A stretch of 64,000 nucleotides of DNA from JAVBLY01 sp031553035. Lineage in GTDB: Bacteria; Bacillota; Clostridia; Peptostreptococcales; Anaerovoracaceae. The DNA lies in assembly GCA_031553035.1 (NCBI GenBank), contig JAVBLY010000001.1:310001-374000 (forward strand). Reading direction: 5' to 3'. The notes under the pieces are model-generated. The model did not search any database. It was not told where the DNA came from and saw only the letters and a list, made by a program, of their open reading frames with translations. Made by a program: the position numbers and the translations under genes. The stretch's first letter is position 1, and every line of letters starts with the position of its first letter. Below are positions 16,365-25,286 of the stretch, piece after piece.

Positions 16365-17193
16365 TATAAAGCTGATAGCAACAGATCTGGACGGGACGCT
16401 CCTTGACTATAACATGGCACTTTCTGCCGAGAATAAAAATGCTCTTGAGCAGGCCGCTGAAAAAGGTGTTATGATCGTTGTAGCGACCGGGCGGTCTTTT
16501 CTTTCCATCCCAGATTATGTAAGAGAGATCAAAGGCATCAATTACGCTGTTACTGCAAACGGAGCTAAAACCCATGATTTTGCATCAGGAGAGCTGATAA
16601 GCGGGCAGTATATCAGTGAGAGGTCTATAGATGCAGTTTGGGAAATTCTGAATAAAAAAGGTATTATGCTGGAGGTCTTTGTAGAAGGCAGACCTTATGT
16701 TCATAACTGGGATTATGTGAATCCCCAAATCTTCGGCAGCACAGAATCATATATAAAATACTTTATGGCTTCCAGAAAACCGGTAGGCGATATATTTTCT
16801 TTTATTAAGGAAAACAAAAATAAGATCGAAAATATCAACCTGGTATTTCGTTCCCCAGACGACAGACTTGGGACGCTTTACGAGCTGGAAGAGATCCAGG
16901 ATAAAACCGGTGACTTTGCTTTGACATCGTCGTTCCCTTTCAATCTGGAAATAGGCGGCGTGGGTGTGGATAAGGCAAATGCCATAGAAATGATCTGTAA
17001 AGCCCACGGCATAAACCGCGAAGAGACAATGTGTATAGGTGACAACAATAACGATTCCGGAATGGTTGAATTTGCGGGTATAGGGGTTGCCATGGAAGAT
17101 GCAGTCCCTGGTGTGAAGGATGTAGCTGATTTTGTCACAAAATCAAGCAGCGAAAGCGGTGTCGCCTTCGCTGTCGAAAAATACATTTTCTAA
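16345..17193 (+). CDS. Cof-type HAD-superfamily phosphatase
   Basis: About 282 residues. HAD motif I is ATDLDGTLLDYN, with the nucleophile and acid Asp pair. Motif II sits in VVATGR, and motif IV is GDNNNDSGM. A large C2B cap domain lies between, as in the Cof/YidA family of sugar-phosphate and flavin phosphatases. The start overlaps the scpB end; I chose ATG 16345 because the upstream option at 16324 would lack a ribosome binding site, and ATG 16351 is equally possible. The substrate cannot be predicted. It converges on the citrate synthase gene 13 nt away. Confidence 0.88.
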   Translation: MKMNKNNIKLIATDLDGTLLDYNMALSAENKNALEQAAEKGVMIVVATGRSFLSIPDYVREIKGINYAVTANGAKTHDFASGELISGQYISERSIDAVWEILNKKGIMLEVFVEGRPYVHNWDYVNPQIFGSTESYIKYFMASRKPVGDIFSFIKENKNKIENINLVFRSPDDRLGTLYELEEIQDKTGDFALTSSFPFNLEIGGVGVDKANAIEMICKAHGINREETMCIGDNNNDSGMVEFAGIGVAMEDAVPGVKDVADFVTKSSSESGVAFAVEKYIF

Positions 17194-17206
17194 TACTTAA
17201 AATTCT

Positions 17207-18595
17207 TTATCTTTCATTAAGTGAAACATAATCCATACTGGGCATAACATTTTTGTATGCCGGTCTTATTATCTTTCCTGCGTTGATAAGTTCTTCAATT
17301 CTGTGTGCACTCCAACCTGATATACGTGCGATGGCAAACAGTGGTGTGTAGAGGGATAAAGGAAGGTCCAGCATGCTGTAAACAAAGCCACTGTAAAAGT
17401 CAACATTGGCACTGACACCCTTGTAAATCTTCCTTTCTCCGGCGATCAGCTTCATTGCCAGCCTTTCCACATTGCTGTAAAGCGCATATTCGTCTTCTCT
17501 GTCCTTTTCTTTTGAAAGTCTCTCTGTAAAACTTTTGAATATATCAGCTCTCGGATCGGAAAGCGAATAGACCGCATGGCCCATCCCATATATGAGCCCG
17601 GCCTTGTCGAAGGCTTCCTTATGAAGAAGCTTTTCAAGATAGTTCGTTATCTCGTCATCGTCGTTCCAGTTCTGTACATGTTCCTTCATGTCATCGAACA
17701 TCTGGACAACCTTAATGTTAGCACCACCGTGTTTTGGCCCTTTCAGTGACGAAAGAGAAGCAGCAACTGACGAATATGTATCAGTTCCCGAGGATGAAAC
17801 CACGTGAGTGGTGAATGTGGAATTGTTACCGCCGCCATGCTCTGAATGAAGAATCAAAGCTATATCCAGAATGCTGGCTTCCAGCGGTGTATACTGTCCG
17901 TCTTTTCTAAGAAGATACAGAATATTTTCCGCCGCCGAAAGTTCAGGCTTCGGAGTATGAATGAATAGATCATCCCCATGGAAGTAGTGCCTGTATGCCT
18001 GATAGCTGTAAACCGAAAGGAGCGGAAAAACAGCAGTGAGGAGCAGACTCTGTCTCAGTACGTTGGGAATATCCGTATTGTTTGCTTTTGAATCATAAGC
18101 ATGGAGAGTGAGTACGCTTCTGGCAAGAGTGTTCATCATGTCTGAACTGGGTGCCTTCATTATTATGTCTCTCACAAAGCTTGTCGGCAGAGTTCTGTAT
18201 CTTGCCAGAAGAGCTTTAAAATCCTCAAGTTCTTTTTTGTCGGGGAGCTTTCCGAATATAAGAAGGTAAGTGGTTTCTTCAAATCCGAACCTCTTTTCTT
18301 CGATCACTCCGTTAACCATGTCTTTGACATCGATGCCTCTGAAACTTAGTACACCTTCACAAGGGGTCTTTTCTCCGTTTGCATCTATATCAAATGCCTT
18401 TATCTCTGAAATCTCCGTGAGTCCTGTCAAAACACCGTTTCCGTTTAAATCACGAAGGCCTCTGTTTACTTTGAATTTTGTATAAAGTTCTGGATCGATT
18501 TTACCGGTTTCCAGACATTTGTCAGAAAGCCGCTTTATTTCCGGAGTTATTTCCGAATATTTACTGTCTAGTGTATTAAAATCTGCGCTAAGCAT
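17207..18595 (-). CDS. Citrate synthase (GltA-fold)
   Basis: A 462-residue Si-type citrate/2-methylcitrate synthase. It condenses acetyl-CoA or propionyl-CoA with oxaloacetate. The catalytic His appear in LHSEHGGGNNSTF and GMGHAVYSLSDPRA, and the Asp in SANVDFYSG. It is somewhat longer than typical bacterial GltA (about 430), with an N-terminal extension. Start ATG 18595 is chosen because GGAGGG lies just upstream; the longer frame starting at 18616 has no site. A sigma-A promoter precedes it on the minus strand. No aconitase or isocitrate dehydrogenase is adjacent. Confidence 0.92.
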   Translation of the reverse strand: MLSADFNTLDSKYSEITPEIKRLSDKCLETGKIDPELYTKFKVNRGLRDLNGNGVLTGLTEISEIKAFDIDANGEKTPCEGVLSFRGIDVKDMVNGVIEEKRFGFEETTYLLIFGKLPDKKELEDFKALLARYRTLPTSFVRDIIMKAPSSDMMNTLARSVLTLHAYDSKANNTDIPNVLRQSLLLTAVFPLLSVYSYQAYRHYFHGDDLFIHTPKPELSAAENILYLLRKDGQYTPLEASILDIALILHSEHGGGNNSTFTTHVVSSSGTDTYSSVAASLSSLKGPKHGGANIKVVQMFDDMKEHVQNWNDDDEITNYLEKLLHKEAFDKAGLIYGMGHAVYSLSDPRADIFKSFTERLSKEKDREDEYALYSNVERLAMKLIAGERKIYKGVSANVDFYSGFVYSMLDLPLSLYTPLFAIARISGWSAHRIEELINAGKIIRPAYKNVMPSMDYVSLNER

Positions 18596-18632
18596 AATAT
18601 TCCCTCCAATCTTCATTTTTGCAACGTACTAT

Positions 18633-18661
18633 ATTATATAGTGTGGGGATTCTTTCCGCAA
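18633..18661 (-). promoter_or_regulatory. Sigma-A promoter of citrate synthase
   Basis: On the minus strand TTGCGG (18661-18656) and TATAAT (18638-18633) are spaced by 17 nt and lie 38 nt before the citrate synthase start codon. Confidence 0.65.
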
Positions 18662-18785
18662 TAGATTTGGCATGGAAACAAGGGTAAAGATATCTTAATG
18701 CCTTAGTTTTATTATAAAAAATGTACATTTGGTTTAAGAATAAAAATCAGAATTTAACCATGTTTTTCAACGTTTTCGCCCATTA

Positions 18786-18814
18786 TTGACGATAAGGGAC
18801 GGCGCATATATAAT
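18786..18814 (+). promoter_or_regulatory. Sigma-A promoter of rluB
   Basis: TTGACG (18786-18791), a 17-nt spacer and TATAAT (18809-18814) lie about 80 nt before the rluB start. The 297-nt gap between the divergent genes holds this and the citrate synthase promoter and otherwise appears AT-rich and empty. Confidence 0.7.
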
Positions 18815-18892
18815 GTATTGATATAGGCAGTAATGACCACATCTTGTAGATTTCATATTTGCTGCGTAATTTCCGGATCGGGGGACTTAATA

Positions 18893-19600
18893 ATGACCAG
18901 GATAAATAAGTATATTGCCTCTGCTGGCATAAGCAGCAGAAGAAAAGCCGATACGCTGATAAAAAACGGCAATGTCAAGGTCAATGGACTCGCTGTACAG
19001 GAATTAGGTTATATAGTTAAAGACGGCGATGTGGTGGAGGTCAACGGGCAGGTCATAGCGCCCGACAAACGTAAAGTCTACATCATGCTCAACAAGCCGA
19101 AAGGATATATCACATCTGCAAAGGATGAGCAGGGCAGACTGACTGTGATGGATCTGGTCACAGATATCCCCGAAAGAATATTTCCTGTCGGTCGTTTGGA
19201 TGTGGATACAACCGGTCTTTTGATTATGACAAACGATGGCGATTTCGCCCAGGGGTTATCCCACCCGGGAAGCAAAATCTATAAGACATATCGCGCAAGA
19301 GTTGCTGGGACTATCTCCGAAGAAAGACTAAAAAAACTGGAAAAAGGTGTTGATATCGGAGGATATATCACATCTCCGGCCATAGTGAAACTGATCAAGC
19401 AGAGTTCTGGAAGCGCATTGGTGGAAATAAAAATACATGAGGGAAAGAACCGGCAGGTCAGGAAGATGTTTTCCACTGTTGGTAATAAGGTCATCGATTT
19501 GGAGCGTGTCGCAGTAGGTAACCTTTACATCGGTAATCTCCTAAAGGGGCATTACCGCAAACTGACAGCAGGCGAGATAGAAAAATTTGTACAACATTAG
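18893..19600 (+). CDS. rluB: rRNA pseudouridine synthase, RluB/RsuA family
   Basis: A 235-residue pseudouridine synthase with an N-terminal S4 RNA-binding domain (RINKYIASAGISSRRKAD) and a catalytic domain with the active Asp in GRLDVDTTGLL. EGKNRQVRKMF is the family signature near the C terminus. It modifies 23S rRNA in RluB relatives. Start ATG 18893 follows GGGGGA; an upstream in-frame ATG at 18833 would add a Cys-rich leader unlike the family. ScpAB followed by RluB is a common Firmicutes gene order, here interrupted by HAD phosphatase and citrate synthase genes. Confidence 0.93.
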   Translation: MTRINKYIASAGISSRRKADTLIKNGNVKVNGLAVQELGYIVKDGDVVEVNGQVIAPDKRKVYIMLNKPKGYITSAKDEQGRLTVMDLVTDIPERIFPVGRLDVDTTGLLIMTNDGDFAQGLSHPGSKIYKTYRARVAGTISEERLKKLEKGVDIGGYITSPAIVKLIKQSSGSALVEIKIHEGKNRQVRKMFSTVGNKVIDLERVAVGNLYIGNLLKGHYRKLTAGEIEKFVQH

Positions 19601-19691
19601 TTATGAAAACGTAAATATTCGTAATACAAAGAGTTACTTTTTTTAAATAATTTGTTTTGATGCTTGATGTAAGCATCAAAAGGACATCAAT

Positions 19692-19860
19692 TGTGGAAAA
19701 AAATAACAGTAAAAATAATTGTTAATCCCTGTGAATAATTGAGTTGATACTTTTAGAATAAATATAATAATCGTTGAAAAATACAGCATTTTCGCCAAGG
19801 GAGTTATCCACAGGGCATAGTGGATAAAATTGTATACAAAAAGTCGCTGATTGTGGAAAA
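19692..19860. promoter_or_regulatory. Cluster of five DnaA-box-like sequences
   Basis: In an AT-rich 365-nt gap there are five 9-mers close to the DnaA box TTATNCACA. They are TGTGGAAAA (19692-19700), TGTGAATAA (19730-19738, a perfect reverse-strand match), TTATCCACA (19804-19812, perfect), AGTGGATAA (19819-19827, one mismatch on the reverse strand) and TGTGGAAAA (19852-19860). No dnaA, dnaN or rpmH gene is present. It may be a DnaA-binding or titration locus, or an origin-like element. Function is inference. Confidence 0.6.
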
Positions 19861-19965
19861 TTGAAATATAGTTGAAAGAATAGCCTTTTGCTGACTGTTG
19901 AAACCCGTTCGTATCAATGCGAACATTGGTTAACATAATCTGGAGTCAAATTATGGAGAAATTCG

Positions 19966-21429
19966 ATGCTTAAAGAAAAAATACACTACAGTGACAGGCT
20001 TCCTGTAAATATAAATGTAATAGATATAGAAGAATACCCGATCCACTTTCATGACGATCTTGAGATACTTTTTGTTCTTGAGGGGAGTATCATACTTAAG
20101 AACGGATACTATAGTTATAAAATGCGGTCCGGTGATATTTTCATACTCAACGACAGGGAGATGCACAGCTTCAGAAAAGACTCAGGTCATAACAAGGTCC
20201 TGATGTTTCAATTTGATTTAGATTACTTTCTGAATTACTATCCAAACCTGAATAACAGCTTTTTCGTTGCAGATATGGATGATCCTGAGGATAATGATCT
20301 TGTAATGCTGAGAGAGCTTCTTGCATCAGCGATAATGCAGGCTAATTCAGGAAACCTGGGCTATGAACAAAAGATCATTGAAATTACTCACAACACTATT
20401 TCCTGTCTGATGGAAAATTTCCAGTACTTTGCCATGGAAGACGGTAAATTTGTCAATGAAAGCAAGAACAAATCCAACAAGATCCTTGCAGCGCGAATGA
20501 ACAGGGTGTCCCACTATCTCTATGAGAATTATGCCGAAAAGCTGACATTGCAGGAAATCGCTGATCGTGAACATCTTAGTATCTACCATCTTTCTCATGT
20601 TATCAAGCAGTCTACCGGACTCAGCTTTAAAGAGCTTCTGGGGTTTATAAGAGTTGAAGAGTCGGAAAAACTTCTGCTTGGCACCGACATGAGTGTGAAT
20701 GCCATATCTGATGAGGTTGGCTTCTCAGCAACAAGATACTATATAGAGCATTTTAAAAAATGGTTTGGAGAAGGTCCTGCCACTTATCGCAAGGAGTATG
20801 AAGCGAAGGTAAGCAGCAGAAAGACTCCGGCAATTTTGAAAAAAATAAATAAATTTGATGCCGGTGAAACTATAAAGAGAGACTACCCTGACGTTTATTA
20901 TGATTATCATAAGAAGGATCAGGTTCCGGGTCAGGTGCTGGATATCAATCTGAACCCGGAACAAACTGAAGATATCGCAGAAACGGATTTGTACAAAGCT
21001 CTTACCGCTCCTCAGATGGAATATGTTTCACAGCTTCTTGATATGCTGACTTCTTTAGGCGAGCCTGTGGTTGCCTCTGGAGATAATTATATCGTCACCT
21101 GTGACAGAACGACGACTCATATCAGCATCCTGGTATATAATATTGGTAAAAAATCTGCCGTTGATTCAGATATCCTTGTGAGAGTCAACGACATTACAGG
21201 CGGGTATAATCTAAAAAGGGTTATTATTTCATATGAAAACATCGACGCCAGGTCAGGCTCGGTGGATATAGGTAAAGCCAATCACAGAAGACAGGAGCTT
21301 TTCAGGCAGCTCGATATCACTCCTGTAGTTGAGAATTCAGTAGTCACTGCTGTAAATACACTAAACTTTGTCCTCTCTTTTTCAGGGCTGTGCGGCGAAC
21401 TTTTACTTCTTGATAAAGTCTCCGAATAA
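19966..21429 (+). CDS. AraC-family regulator with long C-terminal extension
   Basis: A 487-residue regulator. The N-terminal cupin-like sensor (HFHDDLEILFVLEGS, residues about 23-40) is followed by an AraC double helix-turn-helix at about residues 175-275 (LTLQEIADREHLSIYHLSHV and ISDEVGFSATRYYIEHFKKW). The 210 residues after that are unusual: AraC proteins normally end at the DNA-binding domain. Some relatives carry a glycosidase-39-like beta-sandwich there, which the alternating strands may represent, but I see no catalytic barrel. It faces the saccharopine-dehydrogenase-family gene 186 nt downstream, a possible target. Confidence 0.85.
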   Translation: MLKEKIHYSDRLPVNINVIDIEEYPIHFHDDLEILFVLEGSIILKNGYYSYKMRSGDIFILNDREMHSFRKDSGHNKVLMFQFDLDYFLNYYPNLNNSFFVADMDDPEDNDLVMLRELLASAIMQANSGNLGYEQKIIEITHNTISCLMENFQYFAMEDGKFVNESKNKSNKILAARMNRVSHYLYENYAEKLTLQEIADREHLSIYHLSHVIKQSTGLSFKELLGFIRVEESEKLLLGTDMSVNAISDEVGFSATRYYIEHFKKWFGEGPATYRKEYEAKVSSRKTPAILKKINKFDAGETIKRDYPDVYYDYHKKDQVPGQVLDINLNPEQTEDIAETDLYKALTAPQMEYVSQLLDMLTSLGEPVVASGDNYIVTCDRTTTHISILVYNIGKKSAVDSDILVRVNDITGGYNLKRVIISYENIDARSGSVDIGKANHRRQELFRQLDITPVVENSVVTAVNTLNFVLSFSGLCGELLLLDKVSE

Positions 21430-21615
21430 GTACCTTGTTGCTATTTTAACAATAGGGCAGCAAATAAACAGCAAGTTTGTACCATAATTCCGCAATAATA
21501 TAATTGAAGACGCCAAACTACGGTGCTAGTATTAAGGTAAATCGACATACAAATATTTAGCTTAATAATTAGTTAACAAATCGTAAGTTATTAATATGTA
21601 CAGGGAGGAAAAATT

Positions 21616-22878
21616 ATGAATTTATTGATTATAGGAGCCGGCGGAGTAGGAACTTCAGCAGCACAGATCATCAAAAGAGCCGGAACAGAAGGGGAATGGG
21701 CAAAAAAAGTAGTTATATCCGATTATAACGAAGCAAGAGCTCAGGAAGTTGCTAAGGATCTTGGCGGTGGAAGATTTATAGCGGAGAAAATAAATGCAAG
21801 AGAAGCCGGCCAGATCAAGGATCTTATTAAAAAGCATGAAATCACCTGGGTTATGAATGCAGTTGAACCTGATTTTAATGAGGTCATCTTTGACACATGT
21901 CTCGAAGCCGGAGCAGGATATTTGGATTGCGCAATGACACTTTCACAGCCAGATCCGGAAAAACCTTATGAAAAAGCAAACATCAAACTGGGCGACTATC
22001 AGTTCGAAAGAAATGATGCATGGGAAAAAGCAGGTAATATGGCTATCGTAGGTTCTGGAGTTGAGCCAGGTATGGCTGACGTATTTGCCCGTTATGCAGA
22101 AAAGCACCTATTTGATACCATTGATGAAGTAAATGTACGTGACGGCGACAACTACACCGGCGGGGGAGACTTCGGTTTTTCCGTATGGACTACCATAGAA
22201 GAATGTCTGAATCCACCAGTGATCTGGGAAAAGGGCAAAGGCTGGTTCACCACCGACAGATTCTCCGAAGCTGAAATGTTCAGTTTTCCCGGCGGAATAG
22301 GTGATGTTGAAGTTGTTAACGTAGAGCACGAAGAAGTACTTCTGGTTCCAAGAGTCATTGACTGTAACAGAGTTACTTTCAAATATGGTGTTCCCGCTGA
22401 CTTCAGACAGATGCTTCTTAATCTTGAATCTACAGGAATGGCAGAAAAAACAGCCAAGATCAAGGTTGGCGATGCAGAGATTGCTCCAAGAGATTTCCTT
22501 GTGAAAGTAGTTCCAAGTCCGATCGAAACAGCCGGCCAGATGAAGGGAAAGGGCTGTGCAGGCACATGGGTAACAGGCGAAAAAGACGGTAAGAGAAGAT
22601 CAGTTTATCTCTACCAGGTAGCAGACAACGAAACCTGCATGAGCAAATACGGAACAAACTCTGTAGTAGCTCAGACAGCAGTTGGTCCAGTCATCATGAT
22701 GGAACTGGCAGCAAAAGGGATCTGGGATCTCAAGGGTGTACACGGACCTGAAAGCTTCGACCCTGACCCGTTCATCGAAAGACTTGCAAAGTATGAGTTC
22801 CCTGCAGGTATAAAGGAAATGGATTCAGAATACGAAGAGATGCTCAATGAAAAGAAAATGATTGAGATGGCAAAATAG
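21616..22878 (+). CDS. Saccharopine dehydrogenase family protein (carboxynorspermidine synthase-like)
   Basis: A 420-residue NAD(P) enzyme beginning with the Rossmann loop IIGAGGVGTSAAQI. It continues with the family pattern VMNAVEPDFNEVIFDTCLEAG and GSGVEPGMADVFARYA. The closest functional relatives I know are saccharopine reductase and carboxynorspermidine dehydrogenase (polyamine synthesis), which reductively join an aldehyde and an amine. It is monocistronic, with GGGAGG before ATG and a strong terminator after it. High-quality codons and RBS suggest good expression. Without a carboxynorspermidine decarboxylase next door, the lysine versus polyamine role stays open. Confidence 0.85.
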   Translation: MNLLIIGAGGVGTSAAQIIKRAGTEGEWAKKVVISDYNEARAQEVAKDLGGGRFIAEKINAREAGQIKDLIKKHEITWVMNAVEPDFNEVIFDTCLEAGAGYLDCAMTLSQPDPEKPYEKANIKLGDYQFERNDAWEKAGNMAIVGSGVEPGMADVFARYAEKHLFDTIDEVNVRDGDNYTGGGDFGFSVWTTIEECLNPPVIWEKGKGWFTTDRFSEAEMFSFPGGIGDVEVVNVEHEEVLLVPRVIDCNRVTFKYGVPADFRQMLLNLESTGMAEKTAKIKVGDAEIAPRDFLVKVVPSPIETAGQMKGKGCAGTWVTGEKDGKRRSVYLYQVADNETCMSKYGTNSVVAQTAVGPVIMMELAAKGIWDLKGVHGPESFDPDPFIERLAKYEFPAGIKEMDSEYEEMLNEKKMIEMAK

Positions 22879-22918
22879 GTTAAGAAAATATAAAATCCTA
22901 ACTTTAATAACATTTATG

Positions 22919-22951
22919 CGGGACTGTCTGATGCAGACAGTCCCGATTTTT
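22919..22951 (+). terminator. Rho-independent terminator
   Basis: A perfect 12-bp stem (CGGGACTGTCTG, loop ATG, CAGACAGTCCCG) is followed by ATTTTTA, closing the saccharopine-dehydrogenase-family gene. Confidence 0.93.
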
Positions 22952-23119
22952 AGTTGTATAAAAAATGGGATCCGGGGGCCTTGTAATACATAATAATACA
23001 CAGAGGGCTATTTATACAAATATTAATGATCAAAATGCAAGGATTAATAAATGATATGCGTCTACTTAAAAAAGGGGATATTTTTTACAGTAAGTCAAAC
23101 ACTGATTAAGGGGGGAAAT

Positions 23120-25204
23120 ATGACTGAAATAAAAAGGAAAAGGGACTCACATAAAATAATCGCATTCATGATTATCATAGCATTGATAATCACCATGCTG
23201 CCGCTAGTGGCAATGGGCGGTGATGAGTCGGATATAACCGAATCAGGCTTTGTCGATTACGACGGATACGAGATGTTCAGAGCAAATAAGCTCATTGCAA
23301 GTTCGGCAGACGGCGCCCATAACGATCTTAAGACTGATCCGCTTAAGTCTGGTGACGAGCTGACAGTCAAGTATTTCTGGAATGTAAAGAAAAGCCATAC
23401 TATAACAGCAGGCTCATTTTTCATGATCGACCTGCCGGATGCATTTGCATTTGATGGGATGACGGCAGATTTAAAAACCGATGATGGCATAAAAATCGGA
23501 AAGATAGATGTCCTTCCGGCAACTCAGCAGCTTAAGATCACTTTGGATGCAACCGGAGTCGGCAAGCTGCCTCTTGTAGAAGGCTGGGTAATGATCACCG
23601 GCGGGCTTAAGGAAGCAGATGAATCCACAACATCAGTAGCATTTCACGAAATAATAATTCCCGTAGATATATCAGGAGATGAAGAAGAAAACGGGGGCAA
23701 TGACGGGGATCCCAAACGGCATGAGCCGAAAGACAAATTCCCGCAGGACGGAGACGGACCTTCTACGATTTTCGGTAAAGGATCATCATCCATTAACAGC
23801 TCTACCGGTTTTGTTTCATATACTCTTAGTGTCAATTATGATAATTATCATTTGAAATTTGAAAAGAATTCCGGATACAAAGATCTGAAAAACGTTATCA
23901 TCGAAGATAAACTTCCTGAAAATGTAGTGTATGCAGGGGATCTAAGAGCATACGTTCCTGCGTATACCGCAAAAGGTGTATATACAACATACTCTTCTAT
24001 TTCAGGAACAAATGATGTCGATGTCAAAGTCGAACCGGTGGAACCGACAGCCATGTCTGGCAATATATTCAAATATTCATATATTGAATTTGATGAAAGA
24101 ATACCTTCTGATCCAACCATGGATTATGCCGATTTCAAGGAGTTCATGAAAAAGCAGGACCCCATGACTTACGGAATATGGCAGCATAAAGCTATAGTTA
24201 TGAACTTGGGAGATATTCAGGGTGACGTGACTATGGGTTGTACCTGGGGAGAACTGAAAGACTCGCTTAAAAACCATAAAAAAGAAGGCTCATATACGAC
24301 ATATGAAAGAAATGCCAGCGGTGAAGCACTCAATACAAGCGGAGGTTCATGGGTAATAGACGGCGGCACTCTTGCAGAAAAAAAGGTGACATTCAGCGCC
24401 ATAACAGAGGATATACGGACTGAGACCCTCAAGGCGTATGCACCATTCTTCGGGATCCAAGGATCCGGCATCAACGAATCTGTAAATGACAGTAAAACCG
24501 GAGATGCAGTGGGATTTTCAATATCATTCAAGGCGAATGTGCATGGAGAAAGCCGGAGCATAACCAATCACGCAATTATGATGCATGAAACAAGTTCTAA
24601 GGGTGCAACATCATGGCCGCAAAAGTATACTCAGATATCCGGTGGTGCCAAAACGGCAAACCCGGGAGATATTGTTCTGTATAAACTCGACGGTGAAACT
24701 AACGAGCCCCTTGCAGAGGTCCAGTTCAAGCTTCAGAAATGGAACAAGGCTTCTGATAAATTTGAAGATCTGGAAGAGGGTGCAAACGGCAGCGGCATCC
24801 ATACAACAGATGAAGACGGCAGGGTCATATTCAAACAGCCTGACTATGGCAGGTATAAGATAGTCGAGGTGAAGGGTCTTGAAGGTTATTCAGCTGAAGT
24901 CAGATATTTCAATCATAACACTGAAGAATGGCAGGATACATTCGAACTTGCCGATAGTATAGTCATTCAGGTGACAGGATTTAATTATGAGGAAGATATC
25001 GCAGGTGAAGAAAGTGTGCCGCCTGATGAAAATGTGCTTGGCGAGGAAGAATATCCGGAAGATACAATGCAGGAAGGAGCAGTACTTGGAGAGGAAGCTC
25101 AAACAGCAGACATCACTAATATCATTCCACTGCTTATCATCTTATTGATAGCTATGTTTCTGATACTTGCAGTAACTTTGAAAAACCATTTTAGAAAAGA
25201 ATAG
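23120..25204 (+). CDS. Large surface protein: adhesin-like domains, SpaA-type domain, degenerate sorting signal
   Basis: A 694-residue exported protein. Its signal segment (FMIIIALIITMLPLVAMG) follows basic residues. Residues about 40-150 and 225-470 look like beta-sandwich adhesin domains (EDKLPENVVYAGDL is collagen-binding-adhesin-like). An acidic Gly/Asn/Pro linker separates them. Near 520-600 a SpaA/prealbumin-like domain reads VLYKLDGETNEPLAEVQFKL. The end has VLGEE repeated, AQTAD, a 19-residue hydrophobic span and KNHFRKE. That layout is a cell-wall sorting signal, but without LPXTG. Start ATG 23120 follows GGGGGG. It may be membrane-anchored, or recognised by an atypical sortase; no sortase is nearby. 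Confidence 0.8.
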   Translation: MTEIKRKRDSHKIIAFMIIIALIITMLPLVAMGGDESDITESGFVDYDGYEMFRANKLIASSADGAHNDLKTDPLKSGDELTVKYFWNVKKSHTITAGSFFMIDLPDAFAFDGMTADLKTDDGIKIGKIDVLPATQQLKITLDATGVGKLPLVEGWVMITGGLKEADESTTSVAFHEIIIPVDISGDEEENGGNDGDPKRHEPKDKFPQDGDGPSTIFGKGSSSINSSTGFVSYTLSVNYDNYHLKFEKNSGYKDLKNVIIEDKLPENVVYAGDLRAYVPAYTAKGVYTTYSSISGTNDVDVKVEPVEPTAMSGNIFKYSYIEFDERIPSDPTMDYADFKEFMKKQDPMTYGIWQHKAIVMNLGDIQGDVTMGCTWGELKDSLKNHKKEGSYTTYERNASGEALNTSGGSWVIDGGTLAEKKVTFSAITEDIRTETLKAYAPFFGIQGSGINESVNDSKTGDAVGFSISFKANVHGESRSITNHAIMMHETSSKGATSWPQKYTQISGGAKTANPGDIVLYKLDGETNEPLAEVQFKLQKWNKASDKFEDLEEGANGSGIHTTDEDGRVIFKQPDYGRYKIVEVKGLEGYSAEVRYFNHNTEEWQDTFELADSIVIQVTGFNYEEDIAGEESVPPDENVLGEEEYPEDTMQEGAVLGEEAQTADITNIIPLLIILLIAMFLILAVTLKNHFRKE

Positions 25205-25237
25205 ACAGCTATGGATAACACGCTATCTTTGCTGAGG

Positions 25238-25271
25238 TACGGCCCCGAACTGCGGGGCTGTATCATTTTTT
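25238..25271 (+). terminator. Rho-independent terminator
   Basis: A GC-rich hairpin (GCCCCG with CGGGGC, extended by TAC/GTA around a mismatch) is followed by TCATTTTTTG. It ends the surface protein transcript before the convergent hydrolase gene. Confidence 0.85.
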
Positions 25272-25286
25272 GAGGGCCGGATAATA

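Noticed and set aside
19601..19965. Replication origin oriC
   Set aside because: DnaA boxes are present, but dnaA, dnaN, rpmH and other origin neighbours are absent and no unwinding element is clear; kept as a DnaA-box cluster.
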